A stretch of DNA of 57,703 bases, from contig NZ_FNAS01000016.1 of NCBI RefSeq assembly GCF_900101995.1, positions 1 through 57,703 on the forward strand, in the 5' to 3' direction. This stretch comes from Riemerella columbipharyngis (GTDB lineage: Bacteria; Bacteroidota; Bacteroidia; Flavobacteriales; Weeksellaceae). Both the position numbers and the translations under genes were made by a program. The notes under the pieces were generated by a model, which ran no database searches, was not told the origin of the DNA, and saw only the letters and a list, made by a program, of their open reading frames with translations. Shown piece after piece: positions 53,569 to 57,703 of this stretch (position 1 is the first letter of the stretch; each line of letters opens with the position of its first letter).

Positions 53569-54123
53569 CTACTTTATCCTATTGGGGTTCTGCTTGATGA
53601 AACTTGCCCAGTTAGAGTAAGATTTTTCATTGGTGCTCTTTCCCGAATTAAAATGATGGCAAACCGCTACAGCAAGGCCGTCAGAGGCATCTAAATAACG
53701 GGTGGGAAATTCCGTCATTTTGAAAAGATTTTTCAGCATACCTGCCACTTGCTCTTTACTGGCATTTCCATTTCCCGTAATAGCCATTTTTATCTTTTTG
53801 GGAGAATATTCCGTAATTGGGATATCTCTATAGAGACTTGCCGCCATAGCGACACCTTGGGCTCTGCCAAGTTTGAGCATACTTTGCACATTTTTACCAT
53901 AAAACGGAGCTTCCAGTGCAACTTCATCTGGATAGTATTCGTCGATTAACACTAAGGTTTTCTCAAAAATATACTTTAATTTTTCAGCGTGGTCAGAATA
54001 TTTTTTAAGGATAAGCTCCGTAATGGCAACCAGTCTCATCTCATTTCCTATAACAGAAATAACCCCAAACCCCATTATCGTAGTTCCGGGGTCTATCCCT
54101 AAGATAATTTTCTCTGATTTCAT
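53569..54123 (-). CDS. ruvC: Crossover junction endodeoxyribonuclease RuvC
   Basis: The 184-residue protein starts MKSEKIILGIDPGTTIMGFG with the first catalytic Asp, has ALEAPFYGKN with the catalytic Glu, and DASDGLAVAVCHH with the C-terminal acids. RuvC cuts Holliday junctions made by RuvAB. The gene follows the TPR gene by six bases and is convergent with ftsE. Confidence 0.92.
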   Translation of the reverse strand: MKSEKIILGIDPGTTIMGFGVISVIGNEMRLVAITELILKKYSDHAEKLKYIFEKTLVLIDEYYPDEVALEAPFYGKNVQSMLKLGRAQGVAMAASLYRDIPITEYSPKKIKMAITGNGNASKEQVAGMLKNLFKMTEFPTRYLDASDGLAVAVCHHFNSGKSTNEKSYSNWASFIKQNPNRIK

Positions 54124-54129
54124 CTTATC

Positions 54130-55521
54130 TTAGTTGCCCTCCTTATCAAAATCTTTCGGAGCAATAGACGAAAACCCCGATAGCTTATCTTTCTCGTTTT
54201 TTTCATCCAAAAGAGCTGCTTTTCTAAAGAGCTGCTGTGCTTTCGGATTTTCATCCGTTAAAATGTGAACATCTCCCAAAAGATAATAAAGCTCCGACCT
54301 ATTAAACATCTCTATCGCTTTCGTAAGAACCTCTTTTGCTTTTTGATATTGGGATAGAATCACCAATATCTCAGCATAAGCATACCAATTGTAGAATTGA
54401 TTGGGCTCACGAGAAACAATATCTTCTAATAAAGGAATAGATTCCTCGTAATCAAAGTTTAATGCATATAGTAGAGCCAGCCTTTTTTTGAAATAAAGAT
54501 TATCCGGATCCATAGAAACAGCTTGTTCTGTAAAGTAGAGAGCTTCTTTCATCATCCCCATCTCCTCATATACACAAGACTTTTCTATCATTGCCAAGTA
54601 AAACTGAGGATCTTCCACCAATGCTTTCTGAAAAGCTCTAAGTGCTTTTTCAAACTCTTTCTTTTCCCGATAACAAATCCCTATTTTATAATGCGTACTA
54701 GCATTAAAGCTATCTTTCTGAATCATAGCTTTGTAAACAGCTATTGCATTATCCCACTCTTTCAGCCCCTCGTAGCAAGCCGCTTTATAGGAATTAACAC
54801 TTATAGAATCTGGATTTATGGCAAGAATATAATCAAAGCCGTTGAGTGCTTCTTCATAATTCTTACGGCTCATATAGAATTTTCCATATTCCAGCCAGGC
54901 TATCTCCGAGAAAGGATGGTTTTTAAGATAATTCTTAAGAAAAGCTATAGAGTCCTCCGCCTTTCCTAAACGGTTGAAACAATTCATTATATTCCCTAAT
55001 GCATACTCATCTTCATCATCTTCCAGCAAGGCTTTTTTGTAATATTTCAGAGCACTAAGCGGGTCATCCATATTGATATATTCATCTGCGATAAAATCAT
55101 ACAAAAAATTCTCCTCATCGGAATTTTCCAAAGCCTTTTTACAATATTCTATAGCCTTTTGGGAGTTACCGAGATTGGAATAAAACTTGGCACAACACAC
55201 CAAAAAATCAGAAGATTCCGAAGCATAATCTTTCAGCTCTTCTATGAGTTTCTTAGCTTCAAGATTTCTATTCATTTCAAGAAGAACTTCCAAATATTTT
55301 ACTTTGATATCATAAGAACCGGGATGCAGCTCCATAGCATACTCTACAGCAAGTTCTGCATAGGAAATATCTCCCATCTCGAGATAATGAATGACAATCT
55401 GCTCCATTTCGTCCGAATCAAAATAGAGTTTTTCGTGGTCTTCCACCATCTGCTCAAACTTATCTACAAGCTCGTTATTAAAAAAGTTTTCCAAATAAAT
55501 ATTCTTTTTATAAAATGCCAA
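54130..55521 (-). CDS. Tetratricopeptide repeat protein
   Basis: The 463-residue acidic protein lacks a signal peptide and has at least ten 34-residue TPR units, such as YKIGICYREKKEFEKALRAF and FYMSRKNYEEALNGFDYI. It is probably a cytoplasmic adaptor. It lies between glmM and ruvC with short gaps, likely in one operon. The exact partner cannot be deduced. Confidence 0.8.
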   Translation of the reverse strand: MAFYKKNIYLENFFNNELVDKFEQMVEDHEKLYFDSDEMEQIVIHYLEMGDISYAELAVEYAMELHPGSYDIKVKYLEVLLEMNRNLEAKKLIEELKDYASESSDFLVCCAKFYSNLGNSQKAIEYCKKALENSDEENFLYDFIADEYINMDDPLSALKYYKKALLEDDEDEYALGNIMNCFNRLGKAEDSIAFLKNYLKNHPFSEIAWLEYGKFYMSRKNYEEALNGFDYILAINPDSISVNSYKAACYEGLKEWDNAIAVYKAMIQKDSFNASTHYKIGICYREKKEFEKALRAFQKALVEDPQFYLAMIEKSCVYEEMGMMKEALYFTEQAVSMDPDNLYFKKRLALLYALNFDYEESIPLLEDIVSREPNQFYNWYAYAEILVILSQYQKAKEVLTKAIEMFNRSELYYLLGDVHILTDENPKAQQLFRKAALLDEKNEKDKLSGFSSIAPKDFDKEGN

Positions 55522-55541
55522 CTACCAAATCAATACCAAAC

Positions 55542-56930
55542 TCATCGCTGGATATAAGATTTTATTTTAGCGATTATTCTATCTGCCAAACGATCCGCCT
55601 CCTCTTGAGACTTCGCCTCTGTATAGATACGGATAATAGGCTCTGTATTGGATTTTCTTAGGTGTACCCAGTTTACCGAGAAGTCTATTTTCACACCGTC
55701 TATCGTTGATATTTCCTCATCTTTATATTCCTCTTTCATTTTCTCCAAAAGGCTGTCCACATCTATATCCGGGGTAAGCTCTATTTTCTTTTTGCCCATA
55801 AAGTATGCAGGGTAAGTCGCTCTAAGCTCAGAAACGGTTTTATTTTCTTTCGCTAAATGGCTCAAAAACAAAGCTATTCCCACTAAAGAATCTCTTCCGT
55901 AGTGCAAGTCCGGATAGATAATACCACCATTCCCTTCACCTCCTATTACTGCGTTTTCTGCTTTCATCAGCGTAACCACATTTACTTCGCCTACGGCACT
56001 AGCTTTATACTCGGAGCCTAATGATTTGGCTACATCCCTCAATGCACGGCTTGAAGAGAGATTGGATACAGCCATTCCCTTCTTATGTCTTAGCAGATAA
56101 TCTGCCACAGCGACTAAGGTATATTCCTCGCCGAACATTTCTCCGTTTTCGTCTATCAGTGCCAGCCTATCCACATCAGGATCTACCACGATGCCTAAGT
56201 CTGCGTTTTCCTCTTTCACCAATGCACAAATATCCATAAGATGCTCTTTCAGAGGTTCCGGATTATGGGGGAAATGTCCGTTTGGCTCGCAGTAGAGTTT
56301 TACCACCGCGCAGCCAAGTTGTTCCAAAAGAATAGGCAACACTATCCCCCCCGTAGAATTAACGGCATCTAAAACCACTTTGAATTTCTTAGCTCTAATA
56401 GTCTCTGAATCTACCATTGGCAATGCCAAAATTTGCTTGATATGGATATCAAAAGCATCCGTACGGGTCTCGTAGCCTCCTAAGTCATCTACTTCTGCAT
56501 AATTAAAATCTTCATTTTGAGCTAATGCCAAAACTTCCACACCATCTTCAGCACTAATGAATTCTCCTTTATCATTCAGAAGTTTCAGAGCATTCCATTG
56601 TTTAGGATTGTGAGATGCTGTGAGGATAATTCCCCCATCGGCATCCAGCTCTGGTACCATAACCTCCACTGTAGGCGTCGTAGAAAGTCCTAAATCCACG
56701 ACATTTATCCCCTGTCCCTGAAGCGTAGCAGAAACCAAAGAGGACATCATCTGTCCTGATATACGAGCATCTCTTCCAATTACGATTTTCAGATTTTTTT
56801 TATTCTTGGTATTTTGGAGCCAAGTTCCGAATGCTGAAGTAAATTTCACTACATCCAGCGGTGTAAGGTTATCGTCTACTCTGCCGCCTATGGTTCCTCT
56901 AATCCCCGAAATAGATTTTATAAGTGCCAT
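55542..56930 (-). CDS. glmM: Phosphoglucosamine mutase
   Basis: The 462-residue enzyme has the phosphoserine loop ILTASHNPKQWNALK (Ser106), metal-binding DPDVDRLAL, and the sugar-binding GGEGNGG. The start MALIKSISGIRGTIGG is typical for phosphohexomutases. It turns glucosamine-6-phosphate into glucosamine-1-phosphate for peptidoglycan and LPS. In Bacteroidota the same family also serves as phosphomannomutase, so substrate choice is inferred. Confidence 0.82.
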   Translation of the reverse strand: MALIKSISGIRGTIGGRVDDNLTPLDVVKFTSAFGTWLQNTKNKKNLKIVIGRDARISGQMMSSLVSATLQGQGINVVDLGLSTTPTVEVMVPELDADGGIILTASHNPKQWNALKLLNDKGEFISAEDGVEVLALAQNEDFNYAEVDDLGGYETRTDAFDIHIKQILALPMVDSETIRAKKFKVVLDAVNSTGGIVLPILLEQLGCAVVKLYCEPNGHFPHNPEPLKEHLMDICALVKEENADLGIVVDPDVDRLALIDENGEMFGEEYTLVAVADYLLRHKKGMAVSNLSSSRALRDVAKSLGSEYKASAVGEVNVVTLMKAENAVIGGEGNGGIIYPDLHYGRDSLVGIALFLSHLAKENKTVSELRATYPAYFMGKKKIELTPDIDVDSLLEKMKEEYKDEEISTIDGVKIDFSVNWVHLRKSNTEPIIRIYTEAKSQEEADRLADRIIAKIKSYIQR

Positions 56931-56972
56931 TGTTATTTTGTTTCTCGTTCGCCATGCAAATATAACTAATTT

Positions 56973-57330
56973 TTAAGAGTTTGTTTCAATTTTATGTTCC
57001 AATTTCATAATGGCACATTCAACCAACCAATGTGACAATTGATAAAAAAGGTCTTTCGGAGTTTTAAAGTTTATGTTTGCCCTTGGTCTTCGGTTAATTT
57101 TATATTGAACTTTTTTGATATATTCATCATCAATGGTACTAAATTCTAATAATTTCGGAATGTATCGTCTGACTCATTTATTAATGTATTCACTAAGGTC
57201 CCTTTCTCAAGAACAATATGAATGAGCAAAAAAAATGTAGTCTGCAACTGTTTTGCAATCTTTTGATGAGGACAAACTCAGCTTCCAAATAAGCATTTAA
57301 TGCGTATCTTTGTGCTAAAGTTAATGACCC
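56973..57330 (-). pseudogene. IS30-family transposase remnant
   Basis: Reading leftward from about 57330, LTLAQRYALNAYLEAEF resembles the IS30 N-terminus. A frameshift leads to KTVADYIFFAHSYCS, then a TGA where the family has Trp (YSSWERG), a second TGA, and YIPKLLEFSTIDDEYIKKVQ and INRRPRANINFKTPKDLFYQ, the IS30 C-terminus. The middle is deleted. Two stops, one frameshift and the deletion make it inactive. Confidence 0.65.
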
Positions 57331-57464
57331 ATTGTTATTTTTGTTTGGAAAATAAAGATTGAATATTTTACTTTACAAGAGAAAGATTTTTTTGTTTTTC
57401 TCTCTTTTTTTAGGAATCTTCTTAATTGAAATAAAGCTTCTGTCTCATTTGCTGCTTTTTATAT

Positions 57465-57656
57465 TTGAACTTAGGTTTATCCAAGTGTCGGATGGTATTC
57501 TTCATTCAAGTTCGGATAGATGTGATGATGGCAGCCGATGAACTGAGGCTTCTGGGGAACCTAAGAGAATGCCAAAATACGCTGGTGTACGATTTTCTTA
57601 ATGCTTTTGTAGAATCAAAAAAAATCCATAAAATAAAACAAAATGCACAAAAATAA
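57465..57656 (+). CDS. Hypothetical short frame next to the IS30 remnant
   Basis: The frame encodes up to 63 residues; the most gene-like part is MMAADELRLLGNLRECQNTLVYDFLNAFVESKKIHKIKQN. It overlaps the next start by 14 bases, the way real operon genes do. The N-terminal part may have been lost to the IS30 insertion. No family is recognised. Confidence 0.35.
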   Translation: MNLGLSKCRMVFFIQVRIDVMMAADELRLLGNLRECQNTLVYDFLNAFVESKKIHKIKQNAQK

Positions 57657-57703
57657 TTCTTATCTGGAACTGAAAAACTACTTCGGTAACCTTGTAGAAC
57701 AAT
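57643..57703 (+). CDS. Start of an unrecognised gene (cut by window end)
   Basis: ATG 57643 begins MHKNNSYLELKNYFGNLVEQ and is still open at the window edge. The frame is soluble and helical so far. It overlaps the preceding frame by 14 bases. Too little is present to name it. Confidence 0.4.
   Translation, partial: MHKNNSYLELKNYFGNLVEQ

Noticed and set aside
1..57703. tRNA genes, CRISPR arrays, restriction systems and replication origin
   Set aside because: Both strands were scanned by eye for cloverleaf ends, spaced repeats and marker genes, and nothing convincing was found. A covariance search was not possible.

Overview
The window reads as chromosome of a low-GC member of the Bacteroidota, most likely class Flavobacteriia, family Weeksellaceae (Riemerella/Bergeyella/Chryseobacterium relatives). 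This rests on GldH, a type IX secretion plug protein, a RicT-GldH-PBP1A cluster, DUF4293 next to rho, and repeated promoter matches to the Bacteroidota form TTTG-N19-TAnnTTTG with no clear Shine-Dalgarno sites. Genus level is inference; no alignment was run. Many genes are visibly decayed (a DNA adenine methylase, an AraC regulator, an NmrA-like oxidoreductase, an alpha/beta hydrolase, a small lipoprotein, IS1595-like and IS30-like transposases), which suggests a host-adapted genome losing genes.

Layout. 1-77: 3' end of 5S rRNA and its terminator. 139-828: Bax-inhibitor-1-like membrane protein. About 1068-12158: remnant of a Mu-like prophage with a divergent plan. Protease/scaffold, major capsid, a small protein and a truncated tail sheath run leftward. 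Terminase subunits, a gp36-like protein, a gp25-like protein, portal, MuF-type head protein and tail-completion proteins run rightward. No transposase, repressor, lysis, tape-measure or tail-fibre gene is visible. 12302-14729: decayed accessory genes. 14812-17616: accC, accB, rpmF, yceD. 17677-24076: mtaB, rho, DUF4293, an MsbA-like ABC exporter, coaX. 24078-25280: decayed hydrolase and IS1595 remnant. 25470-31799: ricT, gldH, PBP1A, a membrane protein, a GH3-like enzyme. 32420-42593: topA, an arginase-fold protein, then a surface-polysaccharide operon (glycosyltransferase 2, EpsG/Wzy-like protein, WecA-like transferase joined to a Wza-like export lipoprotein, Wzc-like tyrosine kinase). 42634-56930: mostly housekeeping genes (YjjG-type phosphatase, T9SS plug, HU-CCDC81 protein, thioesterase, MscS, an ECF sigma factor with small membrane proteins, nadD, pdxA, ribE, a histidine kinase, rpmH, ftsE, ruvC, a TPR protein, glmM). 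56973-57703: IS30 remnant and the start of an unrecognised gene cut by the window edge.

The most unusual material is in the prophage. Two places have the full layout of a programmed -1 ribosomal frameshift: a slippery heptamer in the correct register, a six-base spacer, then a perfect hairpin. One (1870-1900) joins a tail-chaperone-like tail to a second open frame, as known for many tailed phages. The other (9121-9166) sits on the portal stop codon and opens exactly into the frame of the MuF gene, predicting a portal-MuF fusion of about 897 residues. The MuF protein ends in an ADP-ribosyltransferase domain with R-STS-ExE residues. A small convergent gene with its own host-type promoter lies against its 3' end and could be its immunity or antitoxin gene. 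Outside the prophage, an A7 tract decides whether the WecA-like and Wza-like proteins are one polypeptide or two.
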